A stretch of 64,000 nt of DNA from JAENWD01 sp963796915 (GCA_963796915.1 CAWCNI010000004.1:496001-560000); one strand, 5' to 3'; numbered from the stretch's first letter, positions 16,652 to 25,629 are shown. Made by a program: numbers and translations. Notes: generated from the letters alone by a model not told the origin.

Positions 16652-17356
16652 ATGCCGTCGCTGTCGGTCCTGCTGATCGACGACGACGAAAGCCTGTGTG
16701 GGGTCATGGGTCAGGTGCTGCCGTACTACGGCATGCGCGTGAACAGCGTCCACAACGGCTACCTCGGGCTGCGTCAGGCACTGGAAGGCGGGCACGACCT
16801 CGTGCTGCTCGACGTGCGCCTGCCGGGGCTGGACGGGTTCGAGCTGCTGCGTCAGGTCAGGCGACGCAGCCACGTGCCCGTGATCATGCTCACGGCGCGA
16901 AGCGAAGAGACCGATCGCGTGACCGGCCTCGACGCGGGCGCCGACGACTACCTGGCCAAGCCGTTTGGCATCGAGGAGCTGCTCGCGAGGATTCGCGCCG
17001 TGCTCCGCCGCGCCGGACGCGCCGTCGCGTCGCGACCCGAGCGCCTGGATGCGAGCGGCGTCGTCCTCGAGACCGGCACTCGCGACGTCTACACCGCGGG
17101 GCGCAAGGTGGCCGCGACGTCGACGGAGTACGAGATCCTCGAGTACCTGGTTCGCCACGCCGGCCGGATCGTGCCGCGCGACGAACTGATGGCGGTGGTC
17201 TGCCAGCGCGAGCCCTCGAGCCTCGATCGGTCGCTCGACGTGCATATCAGCCGCCTGCGCCGGAAACTGGGGGAGCGGGCGACGATTATCCGGACCGTGC
17301 GCGGCGTCGGCTACCTGTTCTGCATCGAGCCGACCGCAGTCGCCGGGCCGTCATAA
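16652..17356 (+). CDS. OmpR/PhoB-family response regulator (orphan)
   Basis: A 234-residue two-domain regulator. The receiver (1-115) has the acidic pair in LLIDDDES, phospho-acceptor D54 in LVLLDVRLPGLDG, the Thr in MLTARS and the Lys in YLAKPFG. A winged-helix DNA-binding domain follows, ending in the typical DVHISRLRRKLGERATIIRTVRGVGYLF. Its kinase is not adjacent. ATG 16652 puts the protein start four residues before the first strand, as is usual; GTG 16604 would add 16 residues. Neither has a Shine-Dalgarno sequence, so the start is uncertain. CpxR-like in type. Confidence 0.9.
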   Translation: MPSLSVLLIDDDESLCGVMGQVLPYYGMRVNSVHNGYLGLRQALEGGHDLVLLDVRLPGLDGFELLRQVRRRSHVPVIMLTARSEETDRVTGLDAGADDYLAKPFGIEELLARIRAVLRRAGRAVASRPERLDASGVVLETGTRDVYTAGRKVAATSTEYEILEYLVRHAGRIVPRDELMAVVCQREPSSLDRSLDVHISRLRRKLGERATIIRTVRGVGYLFCIEPTAVAGPS

Positions 17357-17485
17357 TTATTTACGCGTCCACGCCCGGCCGATTTCAGGCCGCGGCGTCC
17401 AATGTGATGCGGGTTCGTTGATGTCGGGCGACGCCAGGGCGCCCCATGCGGTCAGGCATCATCGGGTTCGCATCCTTTCATTCCC

Positions 17486-17518
17486 GGGCGGCTTCGCCCT
17501 GGCCCGGCCGCCCGGGCC
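17486..17518. repeat. Two adjacent GC hairpins in the 5' region of the glycine-rich gene
   Basis: GGGCG-GCTT-CGCCC (17486-17499) is followed at once by GGCCCGG-CCGC-CCGGGCC (17501-17518). They lie 30 bases upstream of ATG 17548 and without a T-run. Could shape the leader of the next mRNA. Confidence 0.5.
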
Positions 17519-17547
17519 TCTCACGATCGAACGACGACGGAGCACGT

Positions 17548-18258
17548 ATGCGCAAGGTGATGATGACCGGGGCTCTCGGGCTGGCGCTGCTGGCGCCCGC
17601 CGCGGTGCGCCTGTCGGGCGCGCAGGCCGTCCCGGCCGAGCGGCCGAAGATTGAAGGCGCGTGGACGATCAACCGTGACATGGGCGATCCCATGCGCGGC
17701 GGCTCCGCCGGCGGCGACGGCGACACCGGCCAGCAGGGACATCGACACGGCGGCGGTGGCGGCGGCGGATACGGCGGTGGCGGCGGCCGCGGCGGCGGGA
17801 TGGGCGGGGGCGGCGGCTACGGCGGCGGCGGAGGCCGCGGCGGCGGGATGGGCGGTGGTGGCGGCCAGGTCGACGAACAGGAAATGCAGCGCCGCCGTCT
17901 GCTGGCGCGCGAGGTGCTGCAACCGCCGACGCGCCTGAATATCAGCGTGGACGGCGACATCGTGTCGTTCACCGACGCGGATGGCCGCGTGCGGAAGTAC
18001 AAGACCGACGGCAAGAAAGAGAAGCACCAGTTCGACAACGGCACCGTCGAGACCAAGACGAAGTGGGAACCCACGGACCTGGTGATCGAGACGGCGCTCG
18101 ACAACGGGATGAAGGTGTCGCAGACCTACGCCATTGCGCCGGACAGGCGTCAGCTGGTGGTGCAGACCAAGATGGAAGGCGGTCACTCGCAGGACGGGAA
18201 CGAGCGCCCGCCGATCACTCACTACTACGACGACGCGGTGGAAGCGCAGGTGCAGTGA
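17548..18258 (+). CDS. Secreted glycine-rich repeat protein of unknown function
   Basis: A 236-residue exported protein. Signal peptide MRKVMMTGALGLALLAPAAV, a short conserved-looking start (KIEGAWTINRDMGDP), then residues ~65-110 made of two copies of a Gly-rich unit (YGGGGGRGGGMGGGGG), encoded by a direct DNA repeat. The C-terminal ~125 residues form a beta-rich domain (LNISVDGDIVSFTDADGRVRKY, then KTKWEPTDLVIETALDNGMKVSQTY) that I do not recognise by name. GGAG lies five bases before ATG 17548. The Gly-rich part is probably a flexible linker or surface-exposed segment. Confidence 0.75.
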   Translation: MRKVMMTGALGLALLAPAAVRLSGAQAVPAERPKIEGAWTINRDMGDPMRGGSAGGDGDTGQQGHRHGGGGGGGYGGGGGRGGGMGGGGGYGGGGGRGGGMGGGGGQVDEQEMQRRRLLAREVLQPPTRLNISVDGDIVSFTDADGRVRKYKTDGKKEKHQFDNGTVETKTKWEPTDLVIETALDNGMKVSQTYAIAPDRRQLVVQTKMEGGHSQDGNERPPITHYYDDAVEAQVQ

Positions 18259-18264
18259 CCTGCA

Positions 18265-18324
18265 GGTGCTGAAGTGCTGCGGTGCTGCAGTGCTGAAGTG
18301 CGGTGCTGAAGTGCCGGGGTGCGA
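18265..18324. repeat. Tandem 8-base words (GGTGCTGA/AGTGCTGC type)
   Basis: GGTGCTGA, AGTGCTGC, GGTGCTGC, AGTGCTGA, AGTGC, GGTGCTGA and AGTGCCGG fill the gap between two genes. A close relative of the same word array recurs at 28280-28310, so this word is dispersed. Confidence 0.75.
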
Positions 18325-18339
18325 TGATATCCTCCGGCG

Positions 18340-19002
18340 ATGCCTGACCGGCTGACCATCGCGGCCACCACACATGGACGGGTGCTGGTCAAGCATCCGT
18401 CCACCCCCGGGCCCTGGCCGGCTATCGTCGGCTTCCACGGCTACGGGCAGAACGCGTCCCACATCCTCGCCGATCTCGAACGGCTGCCCCACGCCGACCG
18501 CTGGCTCCTGGTTGGCGTGCAGGGCCTGCACCGCTTTTACGCCTCCGACCAGCGGACAGTCGTGGCCTCGTGGATGACGAGCGAGGATCGCGAGCTCGCC
18601 ATTCCGGACAACGTGCGCTATGTCGCCGACGTCGTGGACGCCGTCCGGCATGCGTGGCCGTTCACGCGGCTGGTGTTCGCGGGCTTCTCGCAGGGCGCGT
18701 CGATGGCGTTCCGCGCCGCCATGAGCAGCGGCAAGGCGTGTCATGGCGTCGTGGCGCTCGGCGGCGACATCCCGCCGGAGCTGCTCACAGAGACTGACGC
18801 CGCGTGGCCGCCCGTGATCATCGGGCGCGGCCACTCGGATCGGTTTTATTCGGCCGAGCGGTTCGCGCGGGACGTACATTTCCTGTCGGCACGAGGCGCG
18901 TTGTCGGCCAGCGTCGCGTTTGCCGGCGGCCACGAGTGGAGCGACGAGTTCCGCGAGCGTGTCGCGGCGTTTCTCGAGGCCCGGCGCGCTCCCGAGGCCT
19001 GA
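18340..19002 (+). CDS. Alpha/beta-hydrolase (phospholipase/carboxylesterase type)
   Basis: A 220-residue cytoplasmic serine hydrolase of the small carboxylesterase/thioesterase type. Oxyanion segment FHGYGQNASH, nucleophile S117 in the elbow AGFSQGAS, acid D167 in GRGHSDRF and base H198 in FAGGHEWSDEF. No signal peptide. Substrates are probably short-chain esters or acyl groups; nothing in the sequence fixes it. ATG 18340 follows directly on the octamer repeats and no ribosome binding site is seen. Next gene starts 48 bases downstream. Confidence 0.87.
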   Translation: MPDRLTIAATTHGRVLVKHPSTPGPWPAIVGFHGYGQNASHILADLERLPHADRWLLVGVQGLHRFYASDQRTVVASWMTSEDRELAIPDNVRYVADVVDAVRHAWPFTRLVFAGFSQGASMAFRAAMSSGKACHGVVALGGDIPPELLTETDAAWPPVIIGRGHSDRFYSAERFARDVHFLSARGALSASVAFAGGHEWSDEFRERVAAFLEARRAPEA

Positions 19003-19049
19003 GTGCAGACGCCAACTGCCAATTCGTCGTCCAACCTTCCGGAGTGCCT

Positions 19050-19898
19050 GTGATTCGTGTGCGTGAGCGTATCCGCCGTGTTGCGCTGACTGCCGTCGTC
19101 GCCTGCTGTCTCCATACGGTGGCGCCCGCGGCGTCCGCGCAAGCGATCTCGCCGTCCCCGCCGGTCTCGCCGCTCTCGCCGGTCCGGCCGGCCGTCGGGG
19201 ATCAGGGAGACCCCGCCCAGGTCGCCGGCACCGAGGTCGTCGTCAACAATCCGTTTACGCACGTGCTTTCAAACCTGTGGACCGACATCCGTCATCTCCC
19301 GTCGAAAGACACCGCGTGGGTCCTCGGCATCGGGACAGCGGCGACGTTGGCCGTGCATCCCGCGGATCAGAACCTGACGTTCAGCCCGGCGCGGGAGGAC
19401 GCTGGCGAAGAGTCGCTCGATGGCGGCGACGCGCTCGGCGGGGGCATCGTCCAGGTTGGCGGGGCCATTGCGATCTACGTTGCCGGCCGCCTGGGACATG
19501 CGCCGCGGGCGGCGGCGTTCGGCAGCGACCTGATCCGCGCGCAGGTGCTGGACACGCTGATCACTGAAGTAATCAAAGTCTCGGTCGATCGCACGCGGCC
19601 CAACGGCGCCCGCTACTCGTTCCCGTCCGGGCACGCGTCATCGAGCTTCGCGACTGCGGCGGTCATCGAGCGGTACTTTGGCTGGAAGGCCGGCGTGCCG
19701 GCATTCGCGGCGGCGTCGTACGTCGCCGCATCGCGGTTGTCGGAAGGCCGCCACTACCTCAGCGACGTCGTCTTCGGCGCCAGCCTTGGCGTGATGTCGG
19801 GCCGCACCGTCACTGTCGGCCACGCCAGGTTTGGCGTCTCGCCGCTGGCGTCGCCGCATGGCGTCGGCATCTCGCTCGTTGCGCTCGGCAAGCACTGA
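19050..19898 (+). CDS. PAP2-family phosphatase (exported or membrane)
   Basis: A 282-residue protein with an N-terminal signal (VALTAVVACCLHTVAPAASAQA) and a type 2 phosphatidic-acid phosphatase domain. The three phosphatase signatures are present: KVSVDRTRP, PSGHASS and SRLSEGRHYLSDVVFG, giving the two active histidines. Members remove phosphate from lipid phosphates such as undecaprenyl pyrophosphate. Hydrophobic segments (GIVQVGGAIAIYVAG; VPAFAAASYVAAS) are consistent with membrane insertion. GTG 19050 follows GGAG by five bases. Convergent with the SDR gene. Confidence 0.88.
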   Translation: MIRVRERIRRVALTAVVACCLHTVAPAASAQAISPSPPVSPLSPVRPAVGDQGDPAQVAGTEVVVNNPFTHVLSNLWTDIRHLPSKDTAWVLGIGTAATLAVHPADQNLTFSPAREDAGEESLDGGDALGGGIVQVGGAIAIYVAGRLGHAPRAAAFGSDLIRAQVLDTLITEVIKVSVDRTRPNGARYSFPSGHASSSFATAAVIERYFGWKAGVPAFAAASYVAASRLSEGRHYLSDVVFGASLGVMSGRTVTVGHARFGVSPLASPHGVGISLVALGKH

Positions 19899-19913
19899 CG
19901 CCGGCGGCGGGCG

Positions 19914-20684
19914 TTACTGTGCGGTCCAGCCGCCGTCCACGAAGAGCAGGCTTCCCGTCACGAACGACGCCGCGTCCGAGCAGAGGAACACCGCGGCGCC
20001 CGCGATCTCGTGGAGCTCGCCCCACCGTCCTATCGGAATCTTCGCGACGAAGGCCGCGAACTTCTCCGGGTCGTTCATCAGCGGGCGGTTCATCTCGGTC
20101 CCGAACGGTCCCGGGCAGATCGCGTTGACAGTGACGCCCTTGTCGGCCCATTCGAGCGCCATCACCCGTGTCAGGTTGGTCACCGCCGCTTTCGACGCCG
20201 CATAGGGCGCGCGGCCGGCGATGCCGATCACGCTCAGAATCGATCCGAGGTTGACGACGCGGCCCCAGCCGCGCTGCGCCATCAGCGGCCCGAAGGTACG
20301 GGAGCAGAGGAACGGGCCCTTGACGTTGGTGTCGATGACGGTGTCCCAGTCCGCTTCCGACAGCGACTCGCTGGCCCCGCGGATGTTGATGCCCGCGTTG
20401 TTCACGAGGATGTCGACCGCGCCGAGCTCGCGATGGGCGTCGTCGGCGAGGCGGGCGATGTCCGACGACACGCTGACATCCGCGTGCAGGCCGACCACGT
20501 GCCGGCCGGTTGCTGCGGCGATGTCGGCTGCCGCCGCGCGCGCCTGCTCGAGCGTGCGGCTGGTGACGGCGACGTCGGCGCCCGCTTCCGCCAGCGCCTG
20601 TGCGATGACGCGGCCGAGGCCCCTGGCGCCGCCCGTGACGAGCGCCTTCCGGCCGTTCAGGCGGAACTGATCGAGCACGTTCAT
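19914..20684 (-). CDS. SDR-family NAD(P)-dependent oxidoreductase (gluconate 5-dehydrogenase-like)
   Basis: A 256-residue classical short-chain dehydrogenase. Cofactor motif TGGARGLG at 17-24, NNAG at 95-98, catalytic S148, Y161 and K165 (APYAASK), and the ICPGPFGTEMN loop. Overall closest in feel to gluconate 5-dehydrogenase or related sugar-acid reductases. It is the last gene of a four-gene operon; its start overlaps the stop of the TIM-barrel gene by three bases. In that context it would interconvert a keto sugar product of the upstream exported enzymes, in the cytoplasm. Substrate is inferred only. Confidence 0.9.
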   Translation of the reverse strand: MNVLDQFRLNGRKALVTGGARGLGRVIAQALAEAGADVAVTSRTLEQARAAAADIAAATGRHVVGLHADVSVSSDIARLADDAHRELGAVDILVNNAGINIRGASESLSEADWDTVIDTNVKGPFLCSRTFGPLMAQRGWGRVVNLGSILSVIGIAGRAPYAASKAAVTNLTRVMALEWADKGVTVNAICPGPFGTEMNRPLMNDPEKFAAFVAKIPIGRWGELHEIAGAAVFLCSDAASFVTGSLLFVDGGWTAQ

Positions 20685-21736
20685 AGATGCAGCGTCCCTC
20701 TCGCGTAGTCCATCGATCGCCGGACGTTGGCGTCCTCGTCGGCGACCTGTTCGGCGGCTGTCCGCCCGGTGATGTGAGGCAGATCGCGCGTCCAGGCCTT
20801 GCCGAGCACGTCCTGCTCGAAGCGGCCCAGGACGTCGGCGGCCGGCCGGTCGAGCGCGATCCAGTAGGCGTCGGACTTGTAGGGCACGTTCAGCGGATCG
20901 CGCGTGATCATCTCCAGGCAGAGCGGCGCCTCAGGCCGGTGCGCGTGCAGCTCCGCGATCATCGCCGCCAGCGGCAGCAGGCCATCCCCGAGCGGGACTT
21001 CCGACAGCTGGAACCCGTCGGGTGTCAGCTTCACCGCCATGTCCTTCAGGTGCGTCGTCACCGCGAACGGCGCCAGCAGCTTCAGGGTCTCCATCGGCGG
21101 CTCGAGCAGCGAGATGTTGTTGCCGAAGTCCACGCAGGCGCCGATGCGCGGGCTGTCGAGCCCTTGCAGCAGCTCCACCAGCTCGCGCGCGTGCAGGTCC
21201 TTGTGGTTCTCGATGCCGACGAGCAGGGGATAGCGATCGATCGTCGACCGCATCGAGCTCAGCGTGCCGTGCCACTTGCTGCGCCAGGCCGTCCATTCCT
21301 CGCGCGTCTTGAAGCTCTCGTAGCGGCGCCCGTAGAGCAGCGCCACGCGCAGCCGGGTCACTCCCAGCGCCGCGGCCACCCGTGCCATCTCCGCATACGC
21401 GTCCGGCGTCTCCAGGCATGACGACGGCACCGAGAGCTCCAGTGTCAGGTGATCGCGCTCGACGCGACGCCTGAGCGCAGCGAGCGCATCCGGCTCGTGC
21501 GACTCGAGCTGCGACCAGTCCAGCTGCGCGCCGCCGGCGCCGAATTGCACGCAGAGGTCCAGGAACGTTCCGGCCGGAACCGCCGCGGCGTTGGACTTGA
21601 GAATGTCGCGGCCCTGCAGGAGCCGCACGGCGAACGACGTGTAGGCGAGGCACATCTGCGAACGCACTCCGGGCGGCGGCAACAGCGGCGCCACTGCCAG
21701 CACTGAGATGGACTTCAACAGGTCGCGGCGAGTCAT
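20681..21736 (-). CDS. Tat-exported sugar isomerase/epimerase-like TIM-barrel protein
   Basis: A 351-residue protein with twin-arginine start (MTRRDLLKSISVLAVAPLL) and an AP-endonuclease-2-type TIM barrel. Metal-ligand landmarks are LVGIENHKD (Glu/His), GACVDFGNN (Asp), TTHLKDMAV (His) and LCLEMITRDP (Glu). Family members include sugar isomerases and epimerases and lyases acting on 3-keto-glycosides. The export signal argues against a sugar-phosphate substrate. It lies five bases after the Gfo/Idh/MocA gene and overlaps the SDR gene. A role as keto-glycoside lyase or C-O/C-C cleaving enzyme is a hypothesis from context. Confidence 0.85.
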   Translation of the reverse strand: MTRRDLLKSISVLAVAPLLPPPGVRSQMCLAYTSFAVRLLQGRDILKSNAAAVPAGTFLDLCVQFGAGGAQLDWSQLESHEPDALAALRRRVERDHLTLELSVPSSCLETPDAYAEMARVAAALGVTRLRVALLYGRRYESFKTREEWTAWRSKWHGTLSSMRSTIDRYPLLVGIENHKDLHARELVELLQGLDSPRIGACVDFGNNISLLEPPMETLKLLAPFAVTTHLKDMAVKLTPDGFQLSEVPLGDGLLPLAAMIAELHAHRPEAPLCLEMITRDPLNVPYKSDAYWIALDRPAADVLGRFEQDVLGKAWTRDLPHITGRTAAEQVADEDANVRRSMDYARGTLHL

Positions 21737-21741
21737 GTCGA

Positions 21742-23094
21742 CTATGCCGAGGCCACGACGGCGCGCAGTTCGCGGTCCCAGGGCGCGCGGTAGGCGCGCG
21801 TGAGCAGCGGCGACAGCTCGGCCGATGGCCCGGTGAGCTGCTGTCGTGTGTCGTCCCAATGCATGACAGTACCCGTCCGCGCGGCGAGATTGGCGAGATG
21901 ACAGGCGACGGCCGTGCGATGCGCACCCGCCAGCGCCGCGACTGGCGCCTGCCGGCTCTTCACGCAGTCGAGGAAGTTCCGGACATGAGGCCGGAACTGA
22001 TCGCGCACCTGCTCGTAGCCCTCGTCCTTGACGGCGTCGGTCCGGAACGAAACCGGATCCTCGCTCGCGGCCTGCTCGCTGAAGCTCACCCGCGGAATTT
22101 GCGACTCGGGTGTCAGCTGCCGGTCGGGCGTCAGCTCGAAACCCTGCCGATTGATTCGGAGCGTGCCCTTGGTCCCGTAGAACTCCAGGCCGCCGCCCCG
22201 GCCGCCAGCCGACACTTCGCGGCTCGACCAGTTCACCAGGAAGTTCGGGTATTCGAAGATGGCCTCGAACACGTCCGGCGTTTCGCCGAAGCCTGTCAGG
22301 GACTTGCGCTGCGCGAAGGCGGCAACCCGCACCGGCATCGCGTCGGTGACCCACTGCACGATGTCGATCTCGTGCGCCAGCAGGTTCGTCGTCTGCCCGC
22401 CGGAGTAGTCGTTGAACCAGCGGAAGTGGTACAGGCAGCGATCCGGGTCGTAGGCCACCGCCGGAGCCGGCCCCAGCCACATGTCCCACTGCGCCGCCGA
22501 CAAGGGCTTGCCGACTGGCTGCGAGAAGCCCGGAGTGATGTTCCGGAACGCGCCCACCCGGGCGCCGCGAACCTCGCCGAGCCGGCCGTCGCGAATGAGC
22601 TGTCGCGCGCGCTGGTAGTGCGCGCCCGAACGCTGCTGCGTGCCGCACTGCACCACGCGGTTGTGCGCCGTCGCCGCGGCCTGCATCCACTCGCCTTCCT
22701 TGATCGCCCACGTCAGCGGCTTCTCGACGTAGACGTCCTTGCCGGCGCCGCACGCGAGGATCGTCATCAGCGCATGCCAGTGATCCGGCGTCGAGACGAC
22801 GACGGCGTCGATGTCGGAGCGATCGAGCATGCGCCGGAAGTCGGCGAAGCGCGCCGGGTTGTTCCCGGCCTTCGTGACGCCCAGATCCATGCGCTCGTCG
22901 GAGAGCTCCGAGATGCCGGCGATCTCGCAATCAGGCTGCGCCTGGAAGTCGAGCAGGTGCCGCGTGCCGATCAGGCCGATGCCGATGAAGCCGACGCGCA
23001 CGCGGTCGTTGGCGCCGAGCACGCGCCGGCTGGAGGCAGCCGTCGCCACCGACGCGGCAGCCAGGCTCTTCAGAAACGTGCGGCGAGTGGACAT
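21742..23094 (-). CDS. Tat-exported Gfo/Idh/MocA-family oxidoreductase (first of operon pair)
   Basis: A 450-residue NAD(P)-dependent sugar oxidoreductase with twin-arginine signal (MSTRRTFLKSLAAASVATAAS). Rossmann fold GFIGIGLIGTRHL, active-site lysine in YVEKPLTW, and the alpha/beta C-terminal domain with WFNDYSGGQTTNLLAHEID, containing the expected catalytic histidine. Exported members carry tightly bound cofactor, as in glucose-fructose oxidoreductase. Paired with a second such enzyme 14 bases upstream and a TIM-barrel enzyme five bases downstream. Pairs like this oxidise glycoside sugar C3 in known oxidative deglycosylation routes; that function is inferred here. Confidence 0.88.
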   Translation of the reverse strand: MSTRRTFLKSLAAASVATAASSRRVLGANDRVRVGFIGIGLIGTRHLLDFQAQPDCEIAGISELSDERMDLGVTKAGNNPARFADFRRMLDRSDIDAVVVSTPDHWHALMTILACGAGKDVYVEKPLTWAIKEGEWMQAAATAHNRVVQCGTQQRSGAHYQRARQLIRDGRLGEVRGARVGAFRNITPGFSQPVGKPLSAAQWDMWLGPAPAVAYDPDRCLYHFRWFNDYSGGQTTNLLAHEIDIVQWVTDAMPVRVAAFAQRKSLTGFGETPDVFEAIFEYPNFLVNWSSREVSAGGRGGGLEFYGTKGTLRINRQGFELTPDRQLTPESQIPRVSFSEQAASEDPVSFRTDAVKDEGYEQVRDQFRPHVRNFLDCVKSRQAPVAALAGAHRTAVACHLANLAARTGTVMHWDDTRQQLTGPSAELSPLLTRAYRAPWDRELRAVVASA

Positions 23095-23108
23095 GGCAGG
23101 CCTCGCTG

Positions 23109-24497
23109 TCAGACGTTCGCCGCGTCCGGGTGGGTCCACGGGCCGCGATAGGGACGCTTCAGCAGCGCGTTGGCCTCGTCGTCGCCGACGACCATGCCGC
23201 GCTGGTGATCCCAGGTGAGCGAGCGGCCAAGCTTCTGCGACAGGTTGGCCAGGATGCAGGCGGAGGTCGACATGTAGCCCTGCTCGATATCCGACACCGG
23301 GCGCGCGCGCGTGTCGATGCACTCCAGCAGGTTCTTCATGTGACCGCGAATCGCCGGCGCGACGTGCTTCTCGAGATCCTTTTCTGTCTTGTCCTCTGGG
23401 AACTGGTCCAGCTCGTACTGGACATCCGCATGTTCCGGCGACCCGCCGCCAACCGGGATGAAGTCCCAGCCATAGACGCTGGCCTTCAGCGTGCCCTTCT
23501 CGCCGTAGATCGTGGCGCCCCAGCCGTACTTCGGATCTGGCGGATCGCCCCAGGACCGGTGCGTCCACGTCACTCGCAGGTCGGGGAAATCGAACGTCGC
23601 CTCCTGCGTGTCGGTGATGTTGGCCTTGCTCGCCTTGTCCACCAGGATGCCGCCGGTCGAGCTCACGCGCGTCGGCATGCCGAGGTCGAGCATCCAGCGC
23701 ACCATGTCGAGCATGTGCACGCACATGTCGCCGACGATCCCGTTGCCGTATTCCATGAACGCGCGCCAGCCGCGGGGATGGACCAGGCTGTTGTACGGCC
23801 GCATCGGCGCCGGACCGGTCCACATCTCGTAATCGAGGTAGTCCGGCGGCGCGGTGTCGGGCGGGTTGCCCGTCGCGCGCATGTGGTAGTAGCAGTAGAT
23901 CTCGGCGTACGCCACCTTGCCCAGGCGCCCTGTCGCGATGAATCGGTTCCGCGCGTCGATCAGGTGCGGCGTGCTGCGCCTCTGCATGCCAACCTGGACG
24001 ACGCGCTGGTACTTCCGTGCCGCAGCCAGCATCGCCTGGCCCTCAGCGATGTCGATGCTGATCGGCTTCTGGACGTAGACGTCCGCGCCGGAGGCCACCG
24101 CCTCGATCATCGGCAGCGCGTGCCAGTGATCGGGCGTGGCGATCAGGACGATGTCCAGATCCTTTTCCTTGAGCATCTGGCGGTAGTCGGCGTAGGTGCG
24201 AGGCGTCTTCTTCGACGCCTGCCGCGCGGCGACCTGCACGGCCGCGTCCGCCAGCATCTGCTTGTCCACGTCGCAGAGGGACACGACCTCGACAGGAGCG
24301 ACCTGCAGCAGGCGGAACAGGTCCGTCTTGCCGTACCAGCCGGTGCCGATCAGGCCGACGCGCCTGGGGGTGGTGGCGGCAAGGGCTGAGGCGCGGGCCG
24401 CCTTCGCTCCCACCTTTGCCAGGGCGTCGGCGCGCCAGGCCGTTGAGCCGAGCGCGAAAGCAGCGGTCGAGGATTTCAGGAAGTCGCGTCGATTCAT
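23109..24497 (-). CDS. Tat-exported Gfo/Idh/MocA-family oxidoreductase (variant VQKP motif)
   Basis: A 462-residue relative of the next gene with twin-arginine signal MNRRDFLKSSTAAFALGS. Rossmann motif GLIGTGWYGKTDL. The usual EKP motif is VQKPI here, so the lysine is kept but the preceding Glu is Gln. The C-terminal domain has GNGIVGDMCVHMLDMVRW with the likely catalytic histidine. First gene of the four-gene operon (Gfo, Gfo, TIM barrel, SDR); a promoter-like sequence lies just upstream. Divergent from the secreted-protein gene at 24615. Two non-identical exported oxidoreductases in tandem suggest heteromeric or successive action. Confidence 0.88.
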   Translation of the reverse strand: MNRRDFLKSSTAAFALGSTAWRADALAKVGAKAARASALAATTPRRVGLIGTGWYGKTDLFRLLQVAPVEVVSLCDVDKQMLADAAVQVAARQASKKTPRTYADYRQMLKEKDLDIVLIATPDHWHALPMIEAVASGADVYVQKPISIDIAEGQAMLAAARKYQRVVQVGMQRRSTPHLIDARNRFIATGRLGKVAYAEIYCYYHMRATGNPPDTAPPDYLDYEMWTGPAPMRPYNSLVHPRGWRAFMEYGNGIVGDMCVHMLDMVRWMLDLGMPTRVSSTGGILVDKASKANITDTQEATFDFPDLRVTWTHRSWGDPPDPKYGWGATIYGEKGTLKASVYGWDFIPVGGGSPEHADVQYELDQFPEDKTEKDLEKHVAPAIRGHMKNLLECIDTRARPVSDIEQGYMSTSACILANLSQKLGRSLTWDHQRGMVVGDDEANALLKRPYRGPWTHPDAANV

Positions 24498-24507
24498 GGC
24501 GGGGCAG

Positions 24508-24535
24508 TTGTAACACCTGCGGTCGCCGCTGGCAA
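24508..24535 (-). promoter_or_regulatory. Candidate promoter of the oxidoreductase operon
   Basis: On the minus strand TTGCCA (24535-24530) and TTACAA (24513-24508) are 16 bases apart. The -10 lies ten bases before ATG 24497, so the leader would be only a few bases. Confidence 0.35.
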
Positions 24536-24614
24536 TTCCGGACCGGGAACCTCAGTCCGCCCGCCGCCGTCCAATGGCACGGGTGCCGCCAGCGCCCACC
24601 CTCCAGGGCCTTCA

Positions 24615-25629
24615 ATGAATCACTCCAGATCCGTATGGTCCGCGGCGACAATCGCCGCGCTCGGTCTGCTCCTGTCGACGGGCGCCGGCGCGCAGGGCAG
24701 CGGCAACGACCTCGATCAGTTCATGGCCCAGGTCCTGGCCCGCCGGGACGACAACTGGAAGAAGTTGCAGCAATACGTGCTCGACGAGCGCGAGACCGCC
24801 GAGTTTTTCGGGCCGGGCCGCGCGCGCCTGTTTGCCCTCGATCGGCGAGTACAGCTGGTACATCCGCGATGGCGTCTTCGTGCGCAGCCCCGTCCGATTC
24901 GATGGCGTCGCGCTGAGCGACAAGGACCGGCGGGACGCCGAACAGGACTGGATCGCCTCGCACCGCGAGAAGGACAACGCCGCCAAGGGCGCGACGGCCG
25001 GCACGCCGGCGGCCCCGATGCCCACGAGCGACGCGGGTGCAATGGACACCCTCATGCGCGCGACACGCGAGCCGGACTTTGTCTCCGCGGCCTACTTCCT
25101 CCACCTCAGGTTCGAATCGGGCCACTACGCGTTTGTCGGCCCCGAAACCTTCGAGGGCCGCAGCGTCCTGCGCATCGAGTACTACCCGTCACGCCTCTAC
25201 AACGACGATCACGACGATCACGACGGCGCGCCGGCGGATGCGAAGGCGGCGGATACGAAGCCACCAGACGCGAAGCCAACTGATGCGAAGCCGGCCGACG
25301 CGAAGCCGTCGAACGACGAAGACGCCCGGATCGAGCGGCAGATGAACAAGGTGGCGCTCGTGACGCTCTGGGTCGAGCCCACCGAACATCAGATCGTCAA
25401 GTACCGCCTCGACAACATGCCGATGGCGTTTCTCCCCGGGAAGTCCCTGATCCGCGTCAACGGCTTCGGCGCTACGATGACGATGAGCCAGCCGTTTCCC
25501 GGCGTCTGGCTGCCGCACGGCATCGACGCCAGCGGCACCATCACGCTGGCCAACGGCAGCTTCGACGCCCACTACGAGGTCGCGTACCAGAACTACCGGT
25601 TGGCTGAAGTCAAGGCGAGGATTCAGTGA
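24615..25629 (+). CDS. Secreted protein of unknown function with PxDAK repeats (frameshifted)
   Basis: About 337 residues after correction. The first frame gives a signal peptide (VWSAATIAALGLLLSTGAGAQ) and a helical start (DLDQFMAQVLARRDDNWKKL). It then breaks near 24838-24848, and the rest follows in the next frame, from EYSWYIRDGVFVRSPVRFDG to the C-terminus. Length is a multiple of three plus one, as expected for one extra base. Late residues carry DDHDDHDG and five PxDAK-type repeats, then a beta-rich domain (MNKVALVTLWVEPTEHQIVKY). The stop overlaps the GTG start of the outer-membrane protein gene, so they are probably one unit and may be functionally linked at the envelope. No named family recognised. 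Confidence 0.78.
25231..25320. repeat. 15-bp in-frame tandem repeat encoding PxDAK
   Basis: Five units of the form CCGGCGGATGCGAAG, plus a degraded sixth, encode Pro/Ala-x-Asp-x-Lys repeats inside the secreted protein. Third-position changes between units keep the amino acids, so the repeat is selected at protein level or is old. Confidence 0.85.
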
